Source: Paracoccaceae bacterium (GTDB lineage: Bacteria; Pseudomonadota; Alphaproteobacteria; Rhodobacterales; Rhodobacteraceae). Taken from it: a stretch of DNA of 9,341 nt. The notes below the pieces were generated by a model. It did not search any database. It saw only the letters and a list, made by a program, of their open reading frames with translations, and had not been told where the DNA came from. Position 1 is the first letter of the stretch. Every line of letters starts with the position of its first letter. Positions 1-6,512 of the stretch are shown here, piece by piece. The position numbers were made by a program, and so were the translations under genes. The stretch spans positions 2,146 through 11,486 of the forward strand of contig DOHJ01000114.1 in NCBI GenBank assembly GCA_003535335.1, given 5' to 3'.

Positions 1-1362
1 ATCGCCAGTCCGCAGGTATTTTTTATCGGCATAAAGTCCGATATTTTTGGCCTCTTCCGTATAAGTACTGCCTGCAAACACTCCGGGGTTCGAAATACAA
101 ATCTCGCCAATTTCCTCAACTTTGCATTCCTTGGTGATTTTTCCAGCATCATCGCATTCCAGAATACGCACATCGCTATATGGAAACGGCAGCCCGACCG
201 AGCCAATTTTCTTCTCGCCATCAACCGGATTGATTGAAACCAGACAGGTGGCCTCGGTCAAACCATACCCCTCGACCAGATTAACCCCCGTCGCCTTCTG
301 AAACCGGTTAAACAGTTCAATCGGTAACGGCGAAGAGCCTGAAAAAGCGATTTTCAAACTGGAAATATCCGCGTCCACCGGCCGCTGCATCAAGGCGGCA
401 ATCGCAGTGGGAACAGTAATGATAAATGATACTTTCCAGCGTTCAATCAATTTCCAGAAATTATCAAACACCCCGTCGCCACGATAGCCCGCAGGCGTTG
501 GCACCACCAGATGCGACCCCGACGCAATCACCGACATCAAAACCACATGCACGGCAAAAACGTGAAACAACGGCAGCGGACAAATCAGCACGTCCTCTTC
601 CGTAAACAGCAGCGTATTTCCCAGCCAACCGTTATAAATCATGCCCGAATATTTATGTTGCGCCACCTTGGGCATGCCTGTGGTGCCACCGGTGTGGAAA
701 TAGGCCGCCACACGGTCGGATTTGGAATCGGCAAAATCCAGTGTTGTATTATGGCGCGCCATTTCTTTGCTAAAACTAACCACATTGGCATGGTGTTTAA
801 TTGGATTTTTAGGGCGGATCATTCCGGCAATCCAGCTTTTGGGCGGGGACAAATACCGCACCAGATCAACCTCGATCACAGTTTTCACATTCGGGGCCAT
901 CGCCACCGCTTCGGCGGCCAATTGCGCAACGTTGGTTTTTGGCAGGCTTTTTAGTGTGACCAAAACTTTGGCACCGGTTTCGCGTAAAATAGAGGCGATT
1001 TGTTCAGCGTCTAGCAGCGGATTTATCGGGTTTACAATGCCGGCAATTGCACCGCCCAAAAGCGTGAAAACCGTTTCATTTGCGTTGGGTAGCAAATAGG
1101 CAACCACATCGTTTTCACCAATGCCCATGGCCCGAAACATATTTGCGGCTTGCACAGATTTTTCATGCAAACTTCGCCAGTTCAGGGTCTCGGCCTTGTC
1201 CGTGGGTCCAGATGTAATCTGAAAGCTCAGGGCATTACGGTCGCCATATTTCTCTGCTGTATTGGTTAAAAACTGGTAAATGGTTTTTGGCAGATCGCGC
1301 TGGTCCCAAGGCTTTTCATTTTCAAAGGCTTTACAGTCGGCCTGTGTTGCAAAATTTGTCAT
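1..1362 (-). CDS. Acyl-CoA synthetase (AMP-forming, ANL superfamily), C-terminus cut off by window edge
   Basis: It probably activates a fatty or other carboxylic acid to its acyl-CoA through an acyl-adenylate, in the cytoplasm. I translated all 454 codons by eye and found no stop or frameshift. Adenylation-domain motifs appear in order: the P-loop-like TGGTTGMPK at residues 224-232, PLPLFHVFA around 261-269, the YGLTE motif at 366-370, and YLRTGD at 449-454, where the window ends. The hinge and C-terminal lid with the catalytic lysine would lie outside. The sequence resembles the ~630-residue acyl-CoA synthetases of roseobacters, so about 175 residues are missing. The ATG at 1360-1362 is preceded by GGGGAGA at good spacing. 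The gene lies 90 nt downstream of the ABC exporter on the same strand and could be co-transcribed or have its own promoter. Substrate chain length cannot be read from the sequence; feruloyl- or medium-chain CoA ligase are alternatives. Confidence 0.93.
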   Translation of the reverse strand, partial: MTNFATQADCKAFENEKPWDQRDLPKTIYQFLTNTAEKYGDRNALSFQITSGPTDKAETLNWRSLHEKSVQAANMFRAMGIGENDVVAYLLPNANETVFTLLGGAIAGIVNPINPLLDAEQIASILRETGAKVLVTLKSLPKTNVAQLAAEAVAMAPNVKTVIEVDLVRYLSPPKSWIAGMIRPKNPIKHHANVVSFSKEMARHNTTLDFADSKSDRVAAYFHTGGTTGMPKVAQHKYSGMIYNGWLGNTLLFTEEDVLICPLPLFHVFAVHVVLMSVIASGSHLVVPTPAGYRGDGVFDNFWKLIERWKVSFIITVPTAIAALMQRPVDADISSLKIAFSGSSPLPIELFNRFQKATGVNLVEGYGLTEATCLVSINPVDGEKKIGSVGLPFPYSDVRILECDDAGKITKECKVEEIGEICISNPGVFAGSTYTEEAKNIGLYADKKYLRTGD

Positions 1363-1411
1363 TTTCTCTCCCCGTCTGCATTTTCGCAGGATCATTAGCA
1401 AAGTAAAATGC

Positions 1412-1442
1412 GCCTAATTTCGGAAATAGGCAAGCGTTAGGC
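1412..1442. promoter_or_regulatory. Cluster of three GCCTA/TAGGC half-sites between exporter and acyl-CoA synthetase
   Basis: The 90-nt gap 1363-1452 holds GCCTA at 1412-1416 and TAGGC at 1427-1431 and 1438-1442. The first two form a dyad whose arms extend to GCCT(A)ATTT / AAATAGGC around a CGG loop with one bulged A. On the minus strand the dyad lies between a weak -35-like TTGCCT and a weak -10-like CATTTT. It could be an operator for the acyl-CoA synthetase or the 3' hairpin of the exporter transcript. There is no proper T-run on either strand, so a Rho-independent terminator is not well supported. The function is inferred; only the repeats are seen. Confidence 0.3.
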
Positions 1443-1452
1443 AGGAAAATAT

Positions 1453-3246
1453 CTATTCTTCTGGCACATCAGCCGTAAATTGCAGCCTTGCCAGACGGGC
1501 GTATAAGCCATTTTCTGCCACCAGTTTTTCATGCGTGCCTTCGGCAACAATCCGGCCGTTTTCAAACACCAGGATACGATCGGCCTTCTTAACCGTGGCC
1601 AAACGGTGTGCAACAATCAGCGTTGTGCGCTCGGCCGCTAATTTTTCGACCGCTTGTTGAACAGCGCGTTCACTTTCAGCGTCCAGCGCCGATGTTGCTT
1701 CGTCCAAAAGCAGAATTGGCGCATTTCGCAAAATTGCCCGCGCGATTGCAACCCGTTGTTTTTGCCCCCCCGATAACATCACGCCGCGCTCACCCAAATA
1801 AGTATCGTAACCTTTTGGCAATGCTTGCAAAAATCCATCAGCAGCGGCGGCTTTTGCGGCCGATATCACCTCGGAATCAGATGCGCCATCGCGCCCAAAA
1901 CGGATGTTTTCCATTGCAGAGGTCGCAAAAATAACCGGGTCTTGTGGCACCAGCGCAATATGTTGACGAAACAGGTTTCGCTGCATGTCGCGCAAATCCA
2001 GCCCGTCGATCCGGATTATCCCGCTCTGAGGATCATAAAACCGCTGCAACAATTGGATAATTGTGGTTTTACCCGCGCCGGACGGACCGACCAAAGCCAC
2101 CGTTTCACCCGGTTTTACGGTCAAACTCAGCCCGTCAAGGGCCGGTTTATCTGACCGCGACGGATAGGAAAACCTGACATTGTCAAAACAGATTTCGCCT
2201 TTTACCGGCGCAGGTAACAGGGTCGGATTAACCGGATCTGTAACGCTATCTTCGCTTTCCAACAGCTCGATCAGGCGTTCAGTTGCCCCGGCGGCCCTTT
2301 GCAATTCGCTCCAGGTTTCAGACAGCGATCCGACCGCGCCCGCCACCAAAATAGCGTAAATCAAAAATTGTACCAGCAATCCCGCGCTCATATTGCCCAT
2401 CTGCACATCGCGCGCGCCAATCCACAACACGCCAACAATCCCTGAAAAAATCAGAAAAATCACAATTCCGGTCATCCACGCGCGGGTGCCGATGCGCCGG
2501 TGCGCCGCAACAAAAGCGTGCTCGGTAACCTCGTTAAACCCGGAAATAACCACCTGTTCACGGGCAAAGGATTGAACCGTTTGAACCGCACTCAAGGATT
2601 CTGATGCGGTGCCGGAGCTATTTGCAATCCAGTCCTGGTTTTCACGGCTTAGCCGACGCAAACGTCGCCCCAAAACCACAATCGGCACAACAACTGCAGG
2701 TACAATCAGCAGCACAAGACCTGTCAGTTTAGCGCTGGTAATCAACATCAGAACCATACCGCCAAACAACAGAAAAATATTGCGTAAAGCAACAGAAACA
2801 GAAGAGCCGATGACCGACTGGATCACCGTTGTATCTGTGGTGATCCGTGACAGGATTTCGCCGGTCATAATGCGCTCGAAAAATGATGGGCTAAGGGTAA
2901 TCACACGCTGAAATACCGCCTTGCGAATATCGGCGACCACCCGTTCGCCCAACCGTGTTACCAAATAATACCGCAGGCCCGTCCCAATCGCCAAGGCCGC
3001 AGCCAACCCCAGCGCTGCGCCAAAATACTGATCCAGCAGGCTAACATCGTTCTGGTTAAACCCATCGACAACACGGCGCACAGCCAAAGGTAAAATTAAC
3101 GAAATAACCGCTGTTAAAATCAGGGCAAGCAGCGACAAAAGGACCATTATTTTGTAAGGGCGCAAAAAAGGGGCTAGGCCGGAAAGTGCCCCAACTTTTT
3201 TAGATTTTTCGCGGCTGTCCGTTTCTGCTATGTCGTTGCGCCCCAT
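1453..3246 (-). CDS. ABC exporter half-transporter, fused membrane and ATPase domains (MsbA-related)
   Basis: This is a 597-residue type IV ABC exporter half-molecule, expected to work as a homodimer in the inner membrane, driving efflux or lipid flipping with ATP. About six membrane segments are visible near residues 35-56, 70-93, 150-170, 173-192, 257-277 and 286-306. The nucleotide-binding domain follows: Walker A GPSGAGKTT 387-395, Q-loop Q435, signature LSGGQ 491-495, Walker B ILLLDE 511-516 with catalytic E516, D-loop SALD 519-522 and switch H547. All catalytic residues are present and the length is normal. The ATG start is fixed by an in-frame TAA three codons upstream; its Shine-Dalgarno is poor. 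The protein fits the MsbA-related alphaproteobacterial subgroup better than true MsbA, and no lipid A or multidrug gene lies nearby. The cargo is unknown. The acyl-CoA synthetase follows on the same strand, 90 nt away. Confidence 0.95.
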   Translation of the reverse strand: MGRNDIAETDSREKSKKVGALSGLAPFLRPYKIMVLLSLLALILTAVISLILPLAVRRVVDGFNQNDVSLLDQYFGAALGLAAALAIGTGLRYYLVTRLGERVVADIRKAVFQRVITLSPSFFERIMTGEILSRITTDTTVIQSVIGSSVSVALRNIFLLFGGMVLMLITSAKLTGLVLLIVPAVVVPIVVLGRRLRRLSRENQDWIANSSGTASESLSAVQTVQSFAREQVVISGFNEVTEHAFVAAHRRIGTRAWMTGIVIFLIFSGIVGVLWIGARDVQMGNMSAGLLVQFLIYAILVAGAVGSLSETWSELQRAAGATERLIELLESEDSVTDPVNPTLLPAPVKGEICFDNVRFSYPSRSDKPALDGLSLTVKPGETVALVGPSGAGKTTIIQLLQRFYDPQSGIIRIDGLDLRDMQRNLFRQHIALVPQDPVIFATSAMENIRFGRDGASDSEVISAAKAAAADGFLQALPKGYDTYLGERGVMLSGGQKQRVAIARAILRNAPILLLDEATSALDAESERAVQQAVEKLAAERTTLIVAHRLATVKKADRILVFENGRIVAEGTHEKLVAENGLYARLARLQFTADVPEE

Positions 3247-3278
3247 TGCCGCTTAACCATTCTTCATTGCATGATTGC

Positions 3279-3307
3279 CTCATAATCCCATAACCCTATA
3301 AGAACAA
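3279..3307 (-). promoter_or_regulatory. Possible promoter of the ABC exporter gene
   Basis: On the minus strand TTGTTC (3302-3307) is followed, after a 17-nt spacer, by TATGAG (3279-3284). The boxes match the sigma-70 consensus only partly (3/6 and 4/6). They lie about 35-60 nt upstream of the exporter ATG. Read-through from the tRNA gene upstream is the alternative, because I see no convincing tRNA terminator in 3247-3346. Confidence 0.3.
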
Positions 3308-3346
3308 GCGCCGGATGGCCATAAACCGGATATACTATCGGGATTT

Positions 3347-3420
3347 TGGAGCGGGTAGCGGGAATCGAACCCGCGCCTTAAGTTTGGAAAACTCGTATGA
3401 TACCATTTCACCATACCCGC
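3347..3420 (-). tRNA. tRNA-Gly (anticodon UCC), CCA encoded
   Basis: On the minus strand the sequence folds as a complete tRNA. The acceptor stem GCGGGTA (3414-3420) pairs with TACCCGC (3351-3357), the discriminator is U, and a genomic CCA follows at 3347-3349. The D-arm is GTGA/TCAT with G18G19 in its loop. The anticodon loop TTTCCAA gives UCC at 3386-3388, reading GGA and GGG glycine codons. The T-arm GCGGG/CCCGC encloses TTCGATT. The anticodon stem CGAGT/ACTTA has an apparent C27-A43 mismatch and a G28-U42 wobble, so it is weak but plausible. The gene stands alone. Confidence 0.95.
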
Positions 3421-3434
3421 CAGAAGGTGAGCGA

Positions 3435-3463
3435 TGCTTAGTTCAAAAACAACAAATGGTCAA
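3435..3463 (-). promoter_or_regulatory. Probable tRNA-Gly promoter
   Basis: On the minus strand TTGACC (3458-3463, preceded by C, giving the CTTGAC box common at alphaproteobacterial -35 sites) is followed at 17 nt by TAAGCA (3435-3440), or at 18 nt by AAGCAT. The -35 is good and the -10 poor. Transcription would start only a few bases before the mature tRNA 5' end at 3420, a normal distance for a stable-RNA gene. Confidence 0.5.
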
Positions 3464-3492
3464 GCAATCGCAACGCGTTTTTTAACTGCGCG

Positions 3493-3520
3493 GCCTAAAT
3501 GAGCACCTTAAGGCGTTTTT
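3493..3520 (+). terminator. Weak terminator-like hairpin upstream of the nuclease gene
   Basis: GCCTAAA (3493-3499) can pair with TTAAGGC (3508-3514) with one mismatch, and five T residues follow at 3516-3520 on the plus strand. No plus-strand gene lies upstream to be terminated, so it may be chance or part of a regulatory region. A near-repeat GCGTTTTTTAAC / GCGTTTTTAAC occurs at 3475-3486 and from 3514. The rest of 3464-3586 holds nothing I recognise, and I found no convincing sigma-70 promoter for the nuclease. Confidence 0.25.
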
Positions 3521-3586
3521 AACCAACGTTCCCGTTTCCCCCTTGATTTCTTAAATATTTCTTAGCATCTCTGGGTTGGGATAAGC

Positions 3587-3591
3587 GGGAG
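3587..3591 (+). promoter_or_regulatory. Shine-Dalgarno GGGAG that sets the nuclease start at GTG
   Basis: GGGAG lies 6 nt before GTG 3598 and only 3 nt before TTG 3595, which favours the GTG. The spacing is seen directly; the start choice is inferred. Confidence 0.65.
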
Positions 3592-3597
3592 TTTTTG

Positions 3598-4236
3598 GTG
3601 CGGAATTTTTTAACAATGTTTGTGATCTTATTAGCGTTTCCGATTTCGGCCGCCAAATTGCAGATAATAGATGGCGACACGATTGATCTGGACGGCGTGC
3701 GGTATCGTTTGGAAGGCATTGATGCACCCGAACTGGCGCAGCAATGCAAGGCCGTGACCGGTGTCTGGAATTGCGGTGAACGGGCGCGTGATGCGCTGGT
3801 TCGGATGACAAATCGGCATGATGTGCGCTGTCATGGGAATCAGCGCGATAAATATGGCCGTATGATTGGCTATTGCACGGCTGACGGCATTGATTTGAAC
3901 CAGCGTATGGTGCGTGAAGGGTTTGCTTGGGCTTTTCGGAAGTATTCGATGACCTACGTTCAAGATGAAGCGCATGCAAAACGTGCCGGCTTAGGGATTT
4001 GGCAGGCAAAAACCATTCCGGCATGGCAATACCGCAGCCAAAAATGGAAATCCGCAGGACAGGCTGCGCCGAATGGGTGTGCAATCAAAGGCAACATTTC
4101 AAAAAGCGGTAAAATTTACCATGTTCCATGGTCCAAATGGTATGATCGCACCCGAATTAGCCTGAAAAGAGGCGAGCGCTGGTTTTGCAACGAGGCCGAA
4201 GCCGTTGCCGCAGGATGGCGTGCGCCGCGCGGTTAA
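3598..4236 (+). CDS. Secreted staphylococcal-nuclease-like (thermonuclease family) protein with C-terminal cysteine domain
   Basis: This is a predicted Ca2+-dependent phosphodiesterase that cleaves DNA/RNA, probably exported. The GTG at 3598 is preferred because GGGAG (3587-3591) lies 6 nt upstream. A TTG at 3595 is too close to that site, and an ATG at 3616 would cut into the signal peptide. From GTG it has 212 residues. Residues 1-19 form a signal peptide (short basic start, FVILLAF core, SAA before K20). The SNase domain spans about 20-140 with the metal and catalytic set: D27 in DGDT, R37, D42 and E45 in RLEGIDAPE, and R88 in DKYGR. These match D21, R35, D40, E43 and R87 of the S. aureus enzyme. 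The last ~52 residues (about 161-212) form a separate module: C161-x-IKGN, IYHVPW at 173-178, then GERWFC197 and EAEAVAAGW. This resembles the small 'sunset'-type domain attached to nucleases; that name is from memory. It is a single-gene unit convergent with the BMP operon. Confidence 0.9.
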   Translation: MRNFLTMFVILLAFPISAAKLQIIDGDTIDLDGVRYRLEGIDAPELAQQCKAVTGVWNCGERARDALVRMTNRHDVRCHGNQRDKYGRMIGYCTADGIDLNQRMVREGFAWAFRKYSMTYVQDEAHAKRAGLGIWQAKTIPAWQYRSQKWKSAGQAAPNGCAIKGNISKSGKIYHVPWSKWYDRTRISLKRGERWFCNEAEAVAAGWRAPRG

Positions 4237-4244
4237 GGCAAACT

Positions 4245-4338
4245 CAATCCAATTTAATTCGCCCGACAACCAGAACGCATTTACTTTCGTAAACGCTGCC
4301 TCGGGTTATCGGCTGAATACTTGATTTTGATTGGATTG
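4245..4338. other. Long three-tier imperfect hairpin in the convergent intergenic region (candidate structured RNA or repeat element)
   Basis: Three nested inverted-repeat blocks share one axis. Outer: CAATCCAAT (4245-4253) pairs perfectly with ATTGGATTG (4330-4338). Middle: 4257-4271 pairs with 4304-4318 at 13 of 15 positions, counting one G-U. Inner: GCATTTAC (4277-4284) pairs with GTAAACGC (4289-4296) with one mismatch around a TTTC loop. In the nuclease transcript (plus strand) this lies between the stop codon and the terminator. On the minus strand it lies beyond the terminator of the BMP gene. No coding potential is apparent. It may be a stable 3' UTR, a 3'-derived small RNA, or one copy of a dispersed palindromic element; I recognise no known RNA family. 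Confidence 0.55.
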
Positions 4339-4354
4339 GATCGGCCCTTGATCT

Positions 4355-4383
4355 AAAAAGACCCGAACATGTCGGGTCTTTTT
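4355..4383. terminator. Bidirectional Rho-independent terminator between nuclease and BMP operon
   Basis: GACCCGA (4360-4366) and TCGGGTC (4372-4378) form a perfect 7-bp stem with a 5-nt loop. Five A's (4355-4359) flank it on one side and five T's (4379-4383) on the other, so a U-tract follows the stem on both strands. It lies 118 nt after the nuclease stop and 17 nt after the BMP stop on the minus strand, so it can end both converging transcripts. Confidence 0.88.
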
Positions 4384-4400
4384 ATTTACCCAAGACTAAA

Positions 4401-5474
4401 TCAACTAGGAATATCGCCCTCGATACCCTCAACGTAAAAGTTAAGGCCACCAAGCGCACCATCATCCGCAGCTTCGCCGTCTTTTAGCCAAACAGTGCCG
4501 TCCTGCTTATTCAAAGGTCCGGTGAATGGCAGGTATGTGCCATCAGCAATTGCATCACGCATGGCAGCTGCCTCGGCGCGAACATCGGCCGGGATTTCTT
4601 CGGAGAACGCGCCAATGGCAACCATGCCCTTGCCGATGCCATCCCAAGTGGATTTTGACTGCCATGTACCGTCCATAACATCCTGAACCCGCTGGATATA
4701 ATATGGTGCCCAATCATCAATGATCGAGGACAGGCGTGGTTTTGGCGCATATTGGAACATGTCGGCTGCTTGGCCAAATCCGTAACCACCCAGTTCGGCC
4801 AAAGTAGCCAGTGGTGCGGTTGAATCGGTATGGGCAAAAACAATGTCCACACCTTGTTCAACCAGCGCCTTGGTTGCATCGGCTTCTTTGGCAGGGTCAA
4901 ACCATGTAAACAACCAGATGATTTTCATTTCCACATCCGGGTTAACTTTACGCGCGTGGATAAAGCTGGCGTTGATGCCGCGGATCACTTCGGGGATAGG
5001 AAAGGACGCGATATAGCCGATCTTGTTGGTTTTGGTCATCTTGCCCGCAATGTGGCCCATGATCGCGCGGCCCTCGTAAAAACGCGCTGAATAGTTTGAC
5101 ACGTTGGCAGCGGTTTTATAACCGGTTGCGTGTTCAAATTTCACCTTGGGGAATTTGGCGGCGACAGCCAGTGTCGGGTCCATAAAACCAAAAGATGTGG
5201 TGAAAATCAGATCAACACCCGACAGCGCCATTTGCGTCATCACACGTTCAGCATCCGAGCCTTCGGGAACATTTTCAACAAAAGATGTGACAACTTTATC
5301 GCCAAAATGTTCTTCAACTTTTTTGCGGGCTTCGTCGTGATAAAATGTCCAGCCGCCATCGCCGACAGAGCCAACATAAACAAAGCCGACCTTGGTTGGT
5401 TCAGCAGCTGCGGCCGTAACAGCCAAGCCCAGCGCCACAGCAGCGCCGGTAAGAATATTTCTAATCGAGATCAT
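4401..5474 (-). CDS. BMP-family periplasmic substrate-binding protein of a nucleoside/purine-type ABC importer
   Basis: This 357-residue protein captures the substrate in the periplasm and delivers it to the two permeases encoded just upstream. Residues 1-24 are a Sec signal peptide (basic start, hydrophobic core, AAAA before E25). There is no lipobox cysteine, so it is a soluble periplasmic protein, unlike the lipoprotein BmpA/PnrA members of Gram-positives and spirochaetes. The BMP fold begins with KVGFVYVGSVGDGGWT (28-43). Other family features are SFGFMDP (94-100), GYIASFPIPEVIRG (153-166) and FAHTDSTA (213-220). W42, F95 and D216 are plausible ligand contacts. The ATG at 5472-5474 has AAGGGAA upstream at good spacing. 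It is the last gene of the operon, with a terminator 17 nt after its stop. BMP proteins usually bind purine nucleosides; linkage to xdhC suggests purine nucleosides or nucleobases here, but the exact ligand is not shown by the sequence. Confidence 0.94.
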   Translation of the reverse strand: MISIRNILTGAAVALGLAVTAAAAEPTKVGFVYVGSVGDGGWTFYHDEARKKVEEHFGDKVVTSFVENVPEGSDAERVMTQMALSGVDLIFTTSFGFMDPTLAVAAKFPKVKFEHATGYKTAANVSNYSARFYEGRAIMGHIAGKMTKTNKIGYIASFPIPEVIRGINASFIHARKVNPDVEMKIIWLFTWFDPAKEADATKALVEQGVDIVFAHTDSTAPLATLAELGGYGFGQAADMFQYAPKPRLSSIIDDWAPYYIQRVQDVMDGTWQSKSTWDGIGKGMVAIGAFSEEIPADVRAEAAAMRDAIADGTYLPFTGPLNKQDGTVWLKDGEAADDGALGGLNFYVEGIEGDIPS

Positions 5475-5522
5475 TTTGGTTCCCTTTTGGTTTATAAGAA
5501 GATTCGCAGTATTGCAGTGTTT

Positions 5523-5549
5523 TTAAACTATTATATCGCATTTGTTTAA
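5523..5549 (-). promoter_or_regulatory. Possible internal promoter with flanking inverted repeat before the BMP gene
   Basis: The 108-nt gap 5475-5582 is the only sizeable gap in the operon. On the minus strand it has a perfect TATAAT (5530-5535), bracketed by TTAAAC (5523-5528) and GTTTAA (5544-5549), a 6-bp inverted repeat across the -10. No good -35 box is seen. It could be an activator- or repressor-controlled promoter that raises binding-protein output over the membrane parts. AT-rich chance remains possible. I see no terminator or known riboswitch in the gap. Confidence 0.38.
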
Positions 5550-5582
5550 CTAATTATTCCCGCGCTTGTTCCCCGTTCTTGT

Positions 5583-6512
5583 TTAATGGGACGCATGAAA
5601 TATTTTACCCAATGCCGCAGGTGGCCCGCCCGCGCGCGATTTACTGGCCGAGATGATAACAAGCACGACAATCGTAATGACATAGGGTGACATGGCCAGA
5701 TACTGCACGGGCAAGGCAATGCCCGCGACCTGCAGATTGAACTGCAACACAGTCACACCGCCAAAAATATAAGCCCCGATCAGAACCCGCCATGGCCGCC
5801 AGCCGCCAAAAACCACGATTGCCAACGCGATCCAGCCGGCACCTGCCGTCATACCTTCGGTCCAGATTGGCACCCTGATCAGTGACAGATAGGCCCCGCC
5901 CAGCCCGGCACAGGCACCGCCAAACATGATGGCTAATATGCGGATACGCACCACTTTATAGCCCAGCGCGTGGGCCGCATCGTGGTTTTCGCCAACGGCA
6001 CGTATAATCAGACCGGCCCGGCTATATTTTAAAACAGCCCAGATAACAGCCGTTAAGGTAAGCGTAAAATAAACCATCGGATCATGTTGAAACAGGATCG
6101 GCCCAAGCACCGGAATATCAGCCAGAACCGGAACATGCAGTTTATCAGTAGCGGGCGGGATCAACCCGTCAAAATTTTTGCCTATCAGCGCCGACAGGCC
6201 CAAACCAAACAGGGTTAAGGCAAGCCCGGAAGCAACCTGATTGGCCAGCAAAATCTGGGTTGGAAAGGCAAATAGCAAAGACAGTAGCGCACCAGCCAAC
6301 GCCGCGCCTCCAAACCCCAGAACCGGGCTGCCGGTTTGCACCGCAATGGCAAAACCGCAAATTGCGCCGACGATCATCATGCCCTCGACACCCAGATTAA
6401 GCACGCCGGATTTTTCGACAACAAGTTCGCCCAAGGCCGCCAGCAATATCGGCGTGGCCGCAATCATCAGAGAGCTGATCAGCAGGACGGGATTGATTGC
6501 AGATAGGTCCAT
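5583..6512 (-). CDS. ABC importer permease, second subunit (BMP/nucleoside-type)
   Basis: This 309-residue inner-membrane protein of the branched-chain/ribose-type permease family (BPD_transp_2) forms half of the translocation channel with the neighbouring permease. It is strongly hydrophobic, with about eight or more membrane segments. The signature EKSGVLNLGVEGMM (33-46) is typical of the shorter permease in nucleoside importers. RAVGENHDAAHALGY (171-185) is the likely cytoplasmic coupling loop that contacts the ATPase, and GWIALAIVVFGGWRP (226-240) is another conserved segment. The ATG at 6510-6512 follows the previous gene's TAA with no gap, and AGGGGG lies about 8 nt upstream inside that gene, so translational coupling is likely. 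Length and motifs look intact. Confidence 0.94.
   Translation of the reverse strand: MDLSAINPVLLISSLMIAATPILLAALGELVVEKSGVLNLGVEGMMIVGAICGFAIAVQTGSPVLGFGGAALAGALLSLLFAFPTQILLANQVASGLALTLFGLGLSALIGKNFDGLIPPATDKLHVPVLADIPVLGPILFQHDPMVYFTLTLTAVIWAVLKYSRAGLIIRAVGENHDAAHALGYKVVRIRILAIMFGGACAGLGGAYLSLIRVPIWTEGMTAGAGWIALAIVVFGGWRPWRVLIGAYIFGGVTVLQFNLQVAGIALPVQYLAMSPYVITIVVLVIISASKSRAGGPPAALGKIFHASH

Noticed and set aside
511..954. 147-codon open frame on the plus strand opposite the acyl-CoA synthetase
   Set aside because: It is rich in His, Arg and Asn, and the minus strand encodes an uninterrupted adenylation domain with motifs in order.
1376..1389. CTGC-N6-GCAG as a PhaR-type operator before the acyl-CoA synthetase
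   Set aside because: The PhaR site known in Paracoccus/Rhodobacter has a shorter spacer between the half-sites (about 3-4 nt, from memory); here it is 6, so chance is more likely.
3311..3329. CCGG...CCGG inverted repeat downstream of the tRNA as a terminator
   Set aside because: The 4-bp self-complementary arms are too short and no T-run follows on the minus strand.
3347..3420. tRNA-Gly as an integration site for a mobile element
   Set aside because: There is no integrase gene and no second copy of the tRNA 3' end in the window; the flanking genes look like ordinary chromosomal genes.
3551..4084. 177-codon open frame on the minus strand opposite the nuclease
   Set aside because: It is His/Ser/Arg-rich with no recognisable motif and lies antisense to a gene with a signal peptide, complete catalytic residues and a good Shine-Dalgarno; it is a shadow.
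5475..5582. Purine riboswitch in the leader of the BMP gene
   Set aside because: The gap is short and I see neither the conserved junction sequences nor paired loop arms of a purine-sensing aptamer.
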